Source of the DNA: Stratiolaelaps scimitus
Lineage: Eukaryota > Arthropoda > Arachnida > Mesostigmata > Laelapidae
NCBI GenBank assembly: GCA_019614645.1
Contig: JABWDB010000034.1
Span: 2,418,001-2,482,000, forward strand
Direction: 5' to 3'
DNA: 64,000 bases
The translations under genes were made by a program, and so were the position numbers. The notes beneath the pieces are model-generated. The model was not told where the DNA came from and made no database searches. It saw only the letters and a program-made list of their open reading frames with translations. Shown piece after piece: positions 22,281 to 34,484 of this stretch (position 1 is its first letter; every line of letters begins with the position of its first letter).

Positions 22281-24930
22281 CGGCGGGGCTATCGCGAAAG
22301 CGAACAGGAGTACGGAAGGATGAGCGGGCGAGAGAAACGACGAGGGACAGTGACGGGGGGAGAAAAGAGACGAAGGACGCCCCCCCGCCCCCCCCAAACC
22401 CGATGAGGTGAGCGACCGCTTCACGGTCGTAGAAACAGTACAAGCAGAAAGCGGATTGAGGCGAATCAGCAGGCCAACGTAGGCCTGCCCAGCGTTCGTT
22501 CGTACCATTTATTTTGTGTAGTATGCGTGCGTACAGGATGAGGCGAGCGGGCAGCGAGTGCGGAGCGGCCTGGTCGGCGGATCTTACTTGGCCGAGGGAT
22601 CGACACGGAGGGGTCAGCGGGGGGGACGACGACGCTGGGAAACGCCGATGAGCATATTCCCTGCGGCATTGCAAATACGCAGAAGAGCGGCACATTGGGT
22701 AGGCAGGCGGCAAGCAGCATCCAGCCATACGTGCCCAGGCAGCAGAAGCTGTCCGCCGGTGTACAGCTCGTGTACGGGTAGTGGTTTCCTGCAGCTGTGT
22801 GTAGTAGCTGCTTGCTTCGTTGAGTAGGAGCAGTAGTAAGGTAGACTCGAACATGTACCACACCATGATGACGTTGGCCATATACAGCACGGGCAAAGAG
22901 AGAGAGAGAGAGGGGAGAGCAGCTTTTTGTGGTTGGTGGGGGTCGCCTGGAAGCGACGAGAGGATCGGGCATGGGGTGCGACTCATTATTGCATTAGTAT
23001 AGATAGATAAAGAGGCGAAAAGAGAGCGACAGAAACAGAGAGATGACAGCCGATCGTAGTCATGTGGAAGGGCCCCAGAAGGACGAGACCATATCGGTGT
23101 AGGAGAATGAGGGGATTGGGCCGGGACAATCAACGGGGCTGGTCGACATCACGTTCGTTGTCAAGGTAGGCTCTCGTTGCCTGCTTCTGAGCATACAACG
23201 TCCCTCTCGGCTAGGCCGAGACCAGACCGACTAACCCCCACGCCTAGCGTAGAAGACCGCTGCTAGCTGGTATAACCCGAGCGTCCAGCTAACACGAGGA
23301 GGCTTCGGAGCGCAAACTTGTCCTCCTGAGCCCACATTTCTCTCTTCCGCGGTCTGTTACTAGGAAACGAGTCCAGCGTTCTGCTATCCAGTTATTCGCG
23401 GGGGGTGGATGGTATGACCTGTGCCCCGTTCGCCCCTTCTCTCTCTCTCTTTCTCTCTTTTTCTGTCCCCTCATAGTCGCCATAGGTTTGTTCTTCGGAC
23501 AACGGACGACATCTGACCCCAGCCGGGCTGCCTCGCCGTCCGAAACCCATCTGACCGACGGTCTCCGGCTTCTACACTGTTCTCGATCCACTGCTTGGCC
23601 TTACCGTTCCTCACCGTCCTCTTCATCAATTATGCCAATCGAAACGACGGAGAAAGACCGACCGACCGGCCGACCGACCCTGACCAGGCCTTTTCTCTGG
23701 TTTCGTTCTCTTGTGTCTAACGCTGCCGGACGTTAGTATAGGAATGGGGGGTCGAGAGGACGAAGCGGTGGGCTAGGACCGCACCGGCTGCCCCTAGAAG
23801 CAGCAGTAGCCCGAAGTGCTCAGTATGCTTTCCTGCCGTCTCCCCTAGTACAACATCGAACGTAGGTCCAGCAGGGGCGCTATAGCGGGAACTACACCAA
23901 CCGGGGGGGGGGGGGGGCGCACGGCGGCCACGGAAAGTGAGAGAATGTGCGTGTGCGCCTAGGTTTCGGGGGGCGGGAGGGTCAACGCTGGCATCCCACA
24001 CAGACACACGGTAGGAGCAGCGACGTAGAGGGGAGAGCGGCTGGCAGCAGCATCATTGGCGACTGTACGGCAGCTGGCTGGATCTTTTTTGCCAACTTGT
24101 AATATCGTTAGAGGTGCTTGCTTACACTGGCCACAAGCAAGACGGTTCGCTCCCGTACTTACGCTTAATTGCATTATCGGGTCATTGGCGGGCGGCGAAG
24201 TCCCGTAGCCGCGAGCTGAGTCACCGCCGGCGGTCCGCCCGCCCGCCGGTCGACCCAGCCGACGCCGTTCACACAGCCCCGAAGTTCACTCATTGCGCAG
24301 GCTGCGGCCGGTTGTCGCGGTCGGCTGTGGTCGACTCTCCTCTGCTGCTTTGTCTCCTGACCATCTCCGCGCGTTCGGTCTCATTGGCCGGCCAGGGGGG
24401 GGGGGCGAACTTCGGCAATGGCCATAAGTCGCCGTCGATTCCTCGATTTGTCGACTGACTCGAGTCGATCGCAGCGCGTTCGCTGGCCCACGCGGACTAT
24501 TATACGAGGCGCCGGGGCGACAGCGGACACGGGAATAGCATCTCTCTCTCCTCCTGATGTAGAGTCTGTCTGCCTGTCCTCAAAGGCAAGTGCATGAAGG
24601 ACTTCGTGGACTTGCGTGCCCGTAGGCGTATTCGTCGGCATGTAGCACATGAGCGTCGATCTTTCCTGCGGGACTCTGACGTTGAGGGGGACACTGCAGC
24701 GTCCCTTCTTCACCTGCTTTTATGGGAAACTTCTCGTGGGGAGACACCACCGACACGTGCGGTTTGTGAAACCTCGAAAAGCATGAGCCCACATATGTAT
24801 GCATGCCACCACGCTGGCATCTTCCGGCTAACGGAACAGGTCGGCCGCCGGCTAGCCAAAGCCAATGGGGCGACTTGCTGCGATGGTACTGGAGTTCTGG
24901 GCATATAGGTAGATAGTGGGGATAAAACAT

Positions 24931-24931
24931 G

Positions 24932-24957
<26 letters not shown>
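24931..24957. repeat. GA dinucleotide tract
   Basis: 27 bp of uninterrupted GA repeat. Confidence 0.95.
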
Positions 24958-24962
<5 letters not shown>

Positions 24963-25381
24963 CCCTCTAGAGTCCTCGTTCGACCCGTGAAGCTGCGGAG
25001 TCCTCCGGACCAGCTGGCGGCGCGAGGACCCCGCAGGCTGCAGAAGCCAGCAGCTGAGCGACGGGCCCCGCCGCCGCCAGTTCGTTCTGTCGATGGCGGT
25101 GCATCGGTGCCATCATCTCGGATGGAAGAAAGCTCCGGCAAGCAGTACCGACGTAGCGCCGGTTGGTTCGGAGGGGAATATTGATGGACACACACCAACA
25201 GCGGCAGAGGCAGTAGCGCCAACGGATGAACGCTACGCTAGCAGCAGAGGGGCAAAACAGACACGAGATGGGACAGGCAGAGGATAAACGGACTGAGTCG
25301 GCCAGCGCCGGTCCCGGACGAAGCTGTCGAATGGAAGCGTGGGGGCCAGCAGACTACCAAGTCGTCATCCTGCGTCCTGCT

Positions 25382-25446
25382 TGTCGTCGTCGTCGTCGTC
25401 GTCGTCGTCGGCAGCGGTAACAGCAGCAGCAGCAGCAGCAGCAGCA
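25382..25446. repeat. Compound TCG and CAG trinucleotide repeat
   Basis: About ten TCG units (25382-25411), a 9-bp spacer, then about nine CAG units with a final CAA. A second short CAG run lies near 25636-25655. It reads as poly-Ser/Ala/Gln or poly-Asp/Leu depending on frame and strand. Confidence 0.95.
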
Positions 25447-27423
25447 ACAGCGCTAGTTCGTCTGACATTTTGCAACACTTGCTTGAGCTTGCCGCGTGGA
25501 CTTCCTGCGTTCGGGAAATGGGGGAGGGACCTGTTCGGTGCCTGACGTAAGGGTTTGCTTCGTGGACGTAACGATAGATGGACTGGCATACCGATATGGG
25601 AGTCGGAAGATGCGCCAGCAACAACAGAAGCATCACCAGCAGCAGCAGCAGGAGCAGCACCAGGAGGCTCTCTCTCTCTCAGCAAAAAGCTAGCAGGACG
25701 GTCGGACGACAGAAAGATTGAAGAGGGAAATTGGGCTACAAGATACATGCTGCTGTAAAAGGGGCCGGGAGTCGTTCGTTCCGAAACCAATAAATCGTTA
25801 ATACAATGAAAGGGAAGGAGAAACGAGTGTGTTCGATGCGTTTGCTTCTGCTGGAGAGATGGTAGTGGCCAGTCTCGGTCGTGAGTTAGCGCGCGCGCGC
25901 GCGAGTGAGTCTCAAAATGAAACGCCTTTGCTCCTTTCGAGCGGAGGGAGGATGGAGGGGGTCGAAACGCGGCCGTCCGCTGACGCGTTCCCCGGCGGTG
26001 AACTGTTAGCGGACGGGACGCCAACTGAGGGTAAGATCGCAACTGAGGGGATGGCAACGCTCATAAACAGGAGGAGTCGACGATAAGTCGCTCCAATGGG
26101 GTCAGCACATCTCAATCACACTCAAACCCGATGCGTCTGTGTGCGGGCGGGCGCTTCCATGTAACGTACCGGCCGCCGTCAGTGGTGTCGGCCACTCGGC
26201 GGTGGTGTTAGTAGTTGGTAGCAGTAGTAGTACTAGTAGCCATAGGGGTGATGACGTTGAGTATCGCTTAGCTAAATCATCAGGCCATTCAACGGAGATT
26301 TCGGTGGGCGGCAGCAATGACCGCCGCCGGAGTGCCCTCTCAACCCGGGGGCCCTCAACGACACATACAACACCCATCTTCGATGTATCCTATAACCGTA
26401 TGCCATCAAGCCGTGTCCCATCGCTTTCTCCCTGCCACCGATGGTGCCTTCGATACATTGTTCGTATATGTACATTCTGCAAGCCCGTGTCTACCGGGGC
26501 CGGTGTGCGTTGTAGGGGAGTGTCGCCTTGCTGTGTGATAATGGTCGCATTATCAATCATCGACGAGCACAGTATAGAAGGGTCATCGCGTTAAGGGCGC
26601 CAACTAGGCGAACTAAGCGGGTGTGGAGAGCGGCGGATAGGGGCTGCTAGGGGTCCTGTGCATAGCCGTGGCCTCAGCGCGATTGCGTAAGAGCATCCGG
26701 GTGTCCCGCGACCCTTCCAGCGGCTATACACTGCCACGACAGCAATCATTCTCGCGTTTGTAGTCACTTCTCGCGAACTTCCCATCGGGAACTCCTGCGT
26801 TTTCGCCGAGTATTTCGTCGTTGTCTGCATCGGACCCGTGTCCCTCACACACTTCGCGAACGTTTTTGAGACTCACGTCTCAACGTCAGAGTGGTCTGGT
26901 AGTTTATTTTTTCGCTCTGCCGTACTTCAAGTTCATTTTCCCTCTCTCTCGCTCTTTTCCTCGCCGTCCTTCTCGCTTCGATTCATACAGGAGCTGGCAA
27001 AAGCCTCGTCCTACTATTTACATACTGTACATCGAAGAAGGCCCTCATCTAGCAGGACCTTCGTTGTCGCATTGCAGGACCTCGCCGAGCGGCTATGAGA
27101 CATGCCTCACCTCTGGGGATCTCTCCGTATGTTCATGTATATACGCTGCCAGTGCAGGACGTGCATGAACACACGTCGTGTACATCGAGCACATAGAGGC
27201 ACATACTCATTATAATGGAGAGACGAGGGGAAAAAGCGCGATAGAGGAATAAAGAGGAATAGCAGCGGGCCGACCCAGCAGCTGACAGGCAGCTCCGAAT
27301 AGCAAGCAGTACACATCGGCAAAGCCCACAGTAGTCGTAGTGGTGATAGCAGTGGTAACGGTGGCAAGAGACTCAAGCAAGATACGATCCCGATGAGGAT
27401 CGTACGAGGCGAGGCCAGGCCGA

Positions 27424-27442
27424 CTGCGGCGGCGGCGGCGGC
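27424..27442. repeat. GGC trinucleotide tract
   Basis: Six GGC units in a row. Confidence 0.85.
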
Positions 27443-30096
27443 GACCGGATCGTATTTGCTCTTGATGTTGTTCTAATCGAGGTAGTGATGACATCAGGGG
27501 GTGGGGGCCTGAAGGCAGGGGGAGCGTACGGCTGCCGAACGGCATTCGACCAGATGATGCTATATAGGCGTAGCATCGCATCCTAGGATCCCATCCGTGG
27601 CGCTGTCGCCGCGCCAGCGGATGCCGACGGAGACATGGCCACTTCCGCCTGTCGACGATTGCGATGCTTCGGTCGGCCCCCGACGCAGTGGGACCGACGA
27701 CGATGAGGGCTAGGAGCGAGGACGGGGGCGGGGGATTGGGCTTTGGGGGGCGGCAGAGCGAACGAAGGCCACACACAGACGCATCGTACAGTGGCTGCCT
27801 ATCCTGTTTCTCTTTGAACGCCTGCCTCTACGGCATTTTCCCTGTCATCCGGCAACTCTCACCCGGCCCCTCCTCTTCCCGTGATGCCATCCCGATCCCA
27901 AAGCCGTCGCCGCCGCCGCTGCCGCCGATCCCGGATACTATTATACTACTACTGGGTGGGGGCTCGCGACGGCGGTGTCTGCATCCGAATCACTGCTGTC
28001 TTGTTCGCTTTGTCGTCATCATCAGCGCCATCTATATCAGCATCATCAGTAGAAACAGCAGCAGCATCAGCAGCATCATCAACTGCAACAGACGACAGAA
28101 GCTGCTGCTCAGCAGTCACTACTGTTCGCCTGCCTTCCTGCCGCTGCCACGGGGCTCGGAGGTCGTGTTTGCGGCTCGCTGGCTATATAGATAGATGGCC
28201 GAATAGATGTATGTCTGTGTGTATCGCTGTCAACCAGGGTGTGCTGTTCTCCTCTGCCCTGCTCCCCGCCCTTCCACAGCGTCGTATCGTGAGACATGGG
28301 CTGGCGACCGAACGATGATCGGTGGGACTTCGGGGAAGGACAGACAGACTTCAGGCAGACTGCCGGCCGCTTGTAGTCCGATTGAACGAAGCAACCGCTG
28401 AGAGACAGATTACTGTGCTTGTCGACAACAAAACAAACGCGTGATTCGTGCGGTAAATGTCCCCTAGAAGGCCTCGGTGTGGCACACCGGGTTGGGTACG
28501 ACGGGGAAACAACGGCGATGGCAGAGGAAAGCCTCCTTGGGCAGTACGCTGGGGGGAATGTTGGAGGAAACAGCTCGCACAGAGCCCTGAAGAAGAAGAA
28601 TGAGTGGGTGGGTGAATGGTTGCTTGCTTCCCACAGGTGCCATGACAATAATGCGCAGTGCGCTGTGCCGACGGCAAAATGAGTATGTACACATGCTGTG
28701 CTTGGCAAATTGCACGCCGCTACAACTCTGCCATGATGGTTAGCATCGAAGGCGCAGCCATATAGAGACAATGTAACATTTAAATATGCTCGATCCTTGC
28801 AGGGATATTGCCCTGTCGTAGGCTCAGACTCGGGCACGCAACCAATGATCTGTATATTTTTTCTTTTTACAGCATTTCTGTGCAAATGAAGGGTTTCGTC
28901 CTTAGCCTGAGTGTCCTGACTCGTTTCCGGGACGAGCAACGGAAGGAAGGCCGATGGCTGATTCGAGAGGCCGTCCTACAGCGGACAGCTGACAGCCAGC
29001 GAGCCCGTGCGAGTCCTAGTCGGAGTGCGGGCTCAATTACGATAAAGATTGACGCCGTTACCCATTCCGGGACGTCAAGCCCTGTCTAACGAACGGACAA
29101 TATCTCGAGAGGAAAATCGTAGGAGAAGTCATGGCAATGTACGCCAGGATAGGCGTTTAAACGGGCTCCCCATTCCTCGTCACATGCAGGCACATACCCC
29201 TAATCACAGTTCGAAGGGCGAAAGAGTCCAGTATATTAGCAGAACTTTTCAAGGAACATATTTAGAATAATATTGAACAACGTATCGAGTGAACGAACGA
29301 ATGGCATTTTGAATCAATGAAAGAAAACAATCCTGAATAGGGGATGCAATTCCAACTGGTTAGCGCATTGCTAATTCGTTTGCTTTGAAACTATGCTCTC
29401 AACGTTAACCCGGGACGCTACGTGACCCCGCATCGGAGATCGTCCACACCAGTGCACACCCCCATCGTGAGGGGTGGTTTAGTTAGCTCACTTGGTTCCT
29501 TTCTTTCTAGCACCTTCTGATGGACTTCTTTCTGCGTGAACTAGCGGCCTGGTCCTAGATAGGCTAGGGTCCCAGGTGCCTGATAGGCCCTCCCGTCTTT
29601 ACCCAACGCCGCAGTCGAAATAGGTCTTCTTCCTTGAAGAATATGAGCAACGACTGAGCGCGCGCTGTGCGGCCCATCGTAGCGACGCTGTAGTTAGCCG
29701 GGGGGTAGCTCTCACACATCTAGTTTCGTCGGAGCGACTGTGGCCCGATCGACCCCCGACTGTGTGCCTGTGTTCAGCGGTCGCAGAGCCTCCGCCGGCC
29801 CTCTTCGCTAACTTACCGTTGCCTTCACCGTCGTCTCCTTTGAGTAAACACGCACTGTGCGCTGCGCACTTTTTCCAATTAGCAAACGAGCTCCTAATTA
29901 CGATCGTATTGATTGCCGCCTTTATCCCTGCTGCTCGCGTCGCGCTTCTGGTGTGCCCCTGTTCTCCGCAAAGTGCCCACCTCCCGCGTTTGCCCTGCCC
30001 TGGCGCTTTAGCCGCGTCCTGCACTCTCTTTCTCTCTCGCTCCCAACCAAAACGGAAGTAAAACGGACGCTTCCGCCCGCATTTTCTCATTCACCA

Positions 30097-30121
30097 CTGC
30101 CGCCGCCGCCGCCGCCGCCGT
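30097..30121. repeat. GCC trinucleotide tract
   Basis: About eight GCC units, ending just before the palindrome at 30124. Confidence 0.9.
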
Positions 30122-30123
30122 TG

Positions 30124-30156
30124 GGAGGGTCGCTTGGACCGTCCAAGCGACCCTCC
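30124..30156. repeat. Perfect 16-bp inverted repeat with a 1-nt spacer
   Basis: Positions 30124-30139 and 30141-30156 are exact reverse complements around a single C at 30140. The left arm reads GGAGGGTCGCTTGGAC. It sits directly beside a GCC repeat. Confidence 0.95.
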
Positions 30157-30735
30157 GAGCGTCGTTGGGTGACGTTCTCCGTTTCCACCGTTTTGTATGG
30201 TCTGCTCGGCGCTGCAATGCCACTGGTCTGATGCTCTTGCTGGCGCCCATTTAGAGCACGGGGTCCCACGCTGATGCTGGTGTCGTTCCTGCTGATGCTG
30301 GTGTTTCTCTCGTAGGCCGAACTGTACACGCCGAACTGCGAACTGCCACCTGCCGCTTATCATCAGCCGCGACGCGGTAATAAAAAAGCAATGGGACTTG
30401 GGCCTGTCACTGGCGCAAGACCCCCATGAGCAATGGAGACAACCCCGGGGCGGCCTGGCCCCTTCGAGCAGGACCTGCTGAAGACGCGGTTGCAGCAAAC
30501 GGAACGAGGACGACAGCCGCGACGACCTTGCAAAGTGAGAAGGCCATAATTGGATGCAGACACCAACCCGCCATGCCTGCCCAGCGCTTGACTAGGTCTT
30601 GGCCAACCCGGCTGAGAAGTCCGAGCACGCTATGATTCCTCGGTGCTCTTTTATCCTTATGCTCTATTCCATGGATGAGACTTCCTTCAGTAGTTTACGG
30701 TGACGCCCGTCGCGTGGCCATAAGACGGACGGATG

Positions 30736-30769
30736 TATATATACATATTATATATATATATATATATAT
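30736..30769. repeat. Interrupted TA tract
   Basis: TA alternation with ACA and TT interruptions. Confidence 0.9.
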
Positions 30770-32464
30770 CACACCGCAACGAGCCTTACTCCACGTAAAA
30801 CACACAACAGAAATAGACCAGCTCAATTTCGGTGGTCTCTGAAGGAAATAACCGACGATTGTTCGGTGTGTTAGATTATTCCAACAACACTAAGCCTCGC
30901 TTATTCGAATATCAAAAATCGAATGTTCAATGTACCTTACTCGAATCGATGACGAATTTTACATTTTTACGGGCTGTTTAATAGCGATTTATCCAGCAGT
31001 GCACCCAATAGGTGGTTCACGGTTATCGTGTTATATAAACAGGGATATCGCAGCTCGAGCTTTCCGAAATATTTTGCTATTGTAGAAATGTCTGAAATTT
31101 GCAAAAGGTCATATTCCCCCCGGACGAACTCACTCCCAAAGGCCTTGACACCAGCGTGCGCGCTTGACTTGACGTACAAAATGAGCTCCGCCTAAGTCAT
31201 TATGCCCCTTCCTTCCTATGTAGGCTCTTTCCCGACGCACGCTCCCTCTAAACGAACTAATAGAAATTCACCACTGCGAATAGGAGCTGGCACGCAATGC
31301 GTCGTTTCCATGCTTGTAGCATTCGAGTTCACGCGAGAGGCGGTCCATACGCATTAATATGTACAACTCTCATATAGATTAGATAGAGGGGGAACCGTGT
31401 AAACTCTCAAAATTTTGTTTTATCTGAACGGAACTGTGGTCAAGTTCTACGAAATTGTTGGTACATGCTGCCATTCCTATAAAGCCATTGAGTAAGGTGG
31501 TGGACAGTGTAGGTCATCCGAACGAAGGTGTTCTGAGAAGGCAGAACAAAGGCACGATATATAATGCATGTATTAGTCACTAATAAACGCTCACCTTTAC
31601 AAACAGGCTCAGTGAATCTGTGTAATGTAATACACAAAGTCATAAATTTCCTAATTATGTAGCGTTTAGGCTGTATCACGATCATGTTAATTCTACATGA
31701 CGTAGGTTCAACGTATGACCCGACAACCAGCTTTCACGACAAGTGAGTATGCAGCATACCCTCACGAATCGTTTCCCCCCGTCTAACTGGTGTCCTCCAC
31801 CATCGGCCTAATGCGCCAAGTTGGCATTGGTGACAGGCAAATGTCCTTGCCTGCGTAGGCTTCCTCCTCCAACGAAGCCCAGCGAACGCAGCATCTCCTC
31901 TCTGCTAGTCCCCGCCATGTGGCTTATCGCCTCCTCCTCGAGCAGATGGCAAATGGGACCATTGCCATGGGCGGATAGATGCTGCGGGTCAGCGGTGGCC
32001 GTGCGCAGATGGAATGGAGCTGGTGGCCGGGGGCATGGGGGATCTATAGGGCAATGCTTACTCGTATAGTCCTGTCCCCCGGGTGGCTGCGGCGTTCTCG
32101 TTCACTACGTCGACGTCCATCTCTTCGCCATGGTTGTCCTTCTGCCGTCGATGTGTGTCCAGAGTAGACAGCGGGGACGTGGCCGCTCTCATTGAAATTC
32201 GGGTCGATGACAAATATGTGTTCACGATGTGTAGCGGCGGCCAGAAGGGAGAGGCGCAGGGAGGGCCGATGCCAGGAAGAGTGGGTAAGGCCGATGGCCG
32301 GGAGGAGCGGGAACAGCAGCCGCAGCAGAGCCTTCTTCGGTTTCCTCGTGCCCCGCCGCTCTATATCGTAGGAGCCTTGCCCAGCCACCCTGGCAGCAGT
32401 CGCGTAGCTCCGTTGCTTTTCCCGATCTCTCTATCTCGCTGTGTCCCGTTGCGTTCGTCAGCTC

Positions 32465-32479
32465 CCGGCCGGCCGGCCG
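32465..32479. repeat. GGCC tetranucleotide tract
   Basis: Nearly four perfect units. Confidence 0.85.
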
Positions 32480-32580
32480 AGAAGCAGGACAGTCAGGACG
32501 AAAAGGATCGCGGATCGCGGTGGCCCACATCGGCGTGGACTCAGCCAGGCGACGCCGGCATCGTCGGCAGCCCTATATGT

Positions 32581-32608
32581 AGAGAGAAAGAGAGAGAGAG
32601 AGAGAGAG
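32581..32608. repeat. GA dinucleotide tract
   Basis: 28 bp of GA repeat with one AA interruption. Confidence 0.9.
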
Positions 32609-33277
32609 TTCTTGCAGCCATTTCTTGTCGAAGAGGTTTGCGCCACGCCACCCCTTTGCGCGCCTGAAACACGCTGGCGGCCGGCAAGAAAGGATGTGTC
32701 GCACGGTTCCGTTCGACTTCCACGAGTGACCACGACTCGACGAGGGGGAGTCGCCATGTATCGGTTAGTCCAGACTAGCTACGGACACGCGAGTACACAT
32801 TCGCCGCTCATGTGTGTATTGGACCCTCCACCCGAGAGTTGGCCCCGAGCGAGAGTCGCCGCTATTGAGCCCACGTGCTGTAGAGTCCTCTTGTCGAATA
32901 GTTGCGACGCTGTGCACTACGTACCCACTACGGTGTGCCAGAGCTCCGGCCGTGGCCACTGTAGTAACTGCCGGCGATTGGGGGCGCGATTTTTCACCGA
33001 TGAATGGTAGTCGCAGCTGCCGGCCCGCCGCCAGGGGTTGGGTCCGTATAGCCTGCGGCATTGGTGGTTGCAATCGCAGCGGCTGGCAGCAGTCGCGCGC
33101 GGGGTGGTAGGAGTTGCGGAAGATACCGGACATCGCCAAATCGACACTCTGTATAGAAGTATTAGGATAAGAGCGTCGCGGTGCGGTGCTCTCGGCCGGT
33201 TCGATCTACAACCAATGAGATAGATAGTCACTCACTCCTTACTTCTGACTTCCTTTTCTTCTTAGGAGTCCTCCGTC

Positions 33278-33280
<3 letters not shown>

Positions 33281-33311
<31 letters not shown>
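33281..33311. repeat. TA dinucleotide tract
   Basis: About 31 bp of uninterrupted TA alternation. Confidence 0.95.
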
Positions 33312-33313
<2 letters not shown>

Positions 33314-33699
33314 ACGGCGTATATGTCCAGCTGCCCTATCGTCTGCGGAGGGATCTATCAATGTTGGAGATATATCTATAGTTGGCACACGAGGCGCGCG
33401 GGTATCTTCTTTTTTTCTTCGTCCTCTGCTGATCCCCCTGAAAGACTGCTGAAGGGTGGCCCTGGCCCGGCCACCGTCGACACCAGCAGGGAGCGATGCT
33501 TCGCGTCCGGGGGAACGAACAGCCGACGGTGCGGCCAAAAGCTGCAAAAATTGGCGACTACTTTATTGCAGTCGTCTATCGACGTTCGTTCTCTTCTGAT
33601 CCAAGGCGGGACTAAGGCACTTGAAGGCGTTTTCTCAGTGTTGCCAGCCGAGACGGGCGTTTACCATTTCGTTGCATCTAATAGTTGTAGCCTCTTCGG

Positions 33700-34092
33700 C
33701 AGTTAGAACATATGAAATATCACTGAAATGACCGGATTGGCTGCTCCTGTAAATCTCATTAGGGGTATCGTATTATTGCGTGCATAAAATGAATGGCAGG
33801 GGAAATGCGTTCCCCTCGAAGACGCCGTATACAGATGGGTGTCTTAATACTATCGCCTACCTTTTCATCTAGTTGTAGTGATATTCGACATCCTCCAAAA
33901 CGCTTGGATCCCAAATGTAACTTCCAAGACCAAACATTCGTGCACATTTGTCATACTCGGTCGATTGCTTGACAGGCTCAAATCTAGCTCGTCGTGCTTA
34001 GCGAGCAGGTGACTCTGCGTCTACTGCTTGTTCATAACTCAATTGTGCTCTCCAGACGTAGCCGGATATCATATGCAGTTCATGATGTGTAT

Positions 34093-34095
<3 letters not shown>
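33700..34095. other. AT-rich stretch without a supported gene
   Basis: Short frames only. It leads into the longest TA array. Confidence 0.5.
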
Positions 34096-34152
<57 letters not shown>

Positions 34153-34159
34153 CATATAT
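34096..34159. repeat. Longest pure TA tract in the window
   Basis: 45 bp of uninterrupted TA alternation followed by CATATA repeats. Confidence 0.95.
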
Positions 34160-34226
34160 GGTGATACTCAATGTACCACGAAGAAGACGTATAGCACAAG
34201 CAGCGAACAGGTCGTCATGAAGCAAT

Positions 34227-34484
34227 TTAGCGGAAGTTTCCTTTTTCTCTTTCCTTGGTCAGAATTCGGATCAACTCTGCAATCGAATCGAAATCATGGG
34301 TAGGTCTCGCGAGCTTATGACCGAGCCGCAGTCTCCTCTCGACCCTCCGGTACCGTTCTTGTAGATAAATTGCCATGTCATCAACGTGAGTTTTGCTTTT
34401 CTCTAGCCAAATGCACCAGGTCTCCACTTCTTCATCATTCAGGGAGAGGGAGGGGGGCCTCTGCCGGAGCGGCGACGGCGCCAA
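34227..34484 (-). CDS. Unrecognised candidate exon, 85 codons
   Basis: This is the most protein-like segment in the window. It ends with TAA at 34227-34229 and the frame stays open on the minus strand back to about 34575, with no ATG near the left edge of the conserved-looking part. From about residue 16 onward the peptide is rich in charged and amphipathic-helix residues (for example EEVETWCIWLEKSKTHVDD, then ERYRRVERRLRLGHKLARP, then IAELIRILTKEREKG), and codon use is varied rather than repetitive. The first about 15 residues are encoded by a C-rich stretch that could instead be the pyrimidine tract of a 3' splice site. I do not recognise the family. It could be the last exon of a minus-strand gene, a decayed transposon protein or chance. 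Confidence 0.3.
   Translation of the reverse strand: MAPSPLRQRPPSLSLNDEEVETWCIWLEKSKTHVDDMAIYLQERYRRVERRLRLGHKLARPTHDFDSIAELIRILTKEREKGNFR

Larger units (their letters stand above)
22159..23133 (-). other. 324-codon open frame, probably not coding
   Basis: This is the longest open frame in the window. Against coding: two other minus-strand frames (22466-22972 and 22035-22508) overlap it in different phases, and the peptide is made of Ser/Leu runs (from GA and CT repeats), a Gln/Glu run (from the CTC repeat) and Gly-Pro-Ala repeats (from the 10-bp minisatellite). I recognise no domain, signal peptide or splice pattern. The minus strand here is simply poor in stop codons. A genuine low-complexity protein cannot be excluded without transcript data. 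Confidence 0.15.
20846..28690. other. Long GC-rich, repeat-studded block without a supported gene
   Basis: Many overlapping open frames on both strands, the longest at 22159-23133 on the minus strand (described separately). Peptides are dominated by Ser/Leu/Arg/Pro and no domain is recognised. Repeats include a 10-bp minisatellite (22241-22280), CTC, GA, TCG, CAG and GGC runs, poly-G near 23910 and a GACC run near 23658. Confidence 0.5.
28690..31800. other. Mixed stretch without a supported gene
   Basis: AT-richer at both ends and GC-rich in the middle (29.6-30.6 kb). A frame at 28808-29089 and a minus-strand frame open from 31191 to 30967 are unrecognised. The stretch 29355-29420 looks faintly like a tRNA A box and B box but is too degenerate to call. 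It contains a strong palindrome (30124-30156) and a TA tract (30736-30769). Confidence 0.5.
31800..33700. other. GC-rich block without a supported gene
   Basis: Overlapping frames on both strands at 32.0-33.2 kb, with no recognised domain. It contains a GGCC tract (32465-32479), a GA tract (32581-32608) and a TA tract (33281-33311). Confidence 0.5.

Noticed and set aside
28109..28939. 276-codon minus-strand frame
   Set aside because: It is overlapped by other minus-strand frames in different phases, includes CT-repeat-derived Phe/Ser runs and shows no domain.
29350..29425. tRNA-like stretch (GGTTAGCGC with GCTAAT, then GTTAACCCGGGA)
   Set aside because: The B box is too degenerate, no cloverleaf forms and no family A body follows.
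33150..33215. B-box-like GGTTCGATC at about 33198
   Set aside because: No A box at the right spacing and no tRNA-like pairing.
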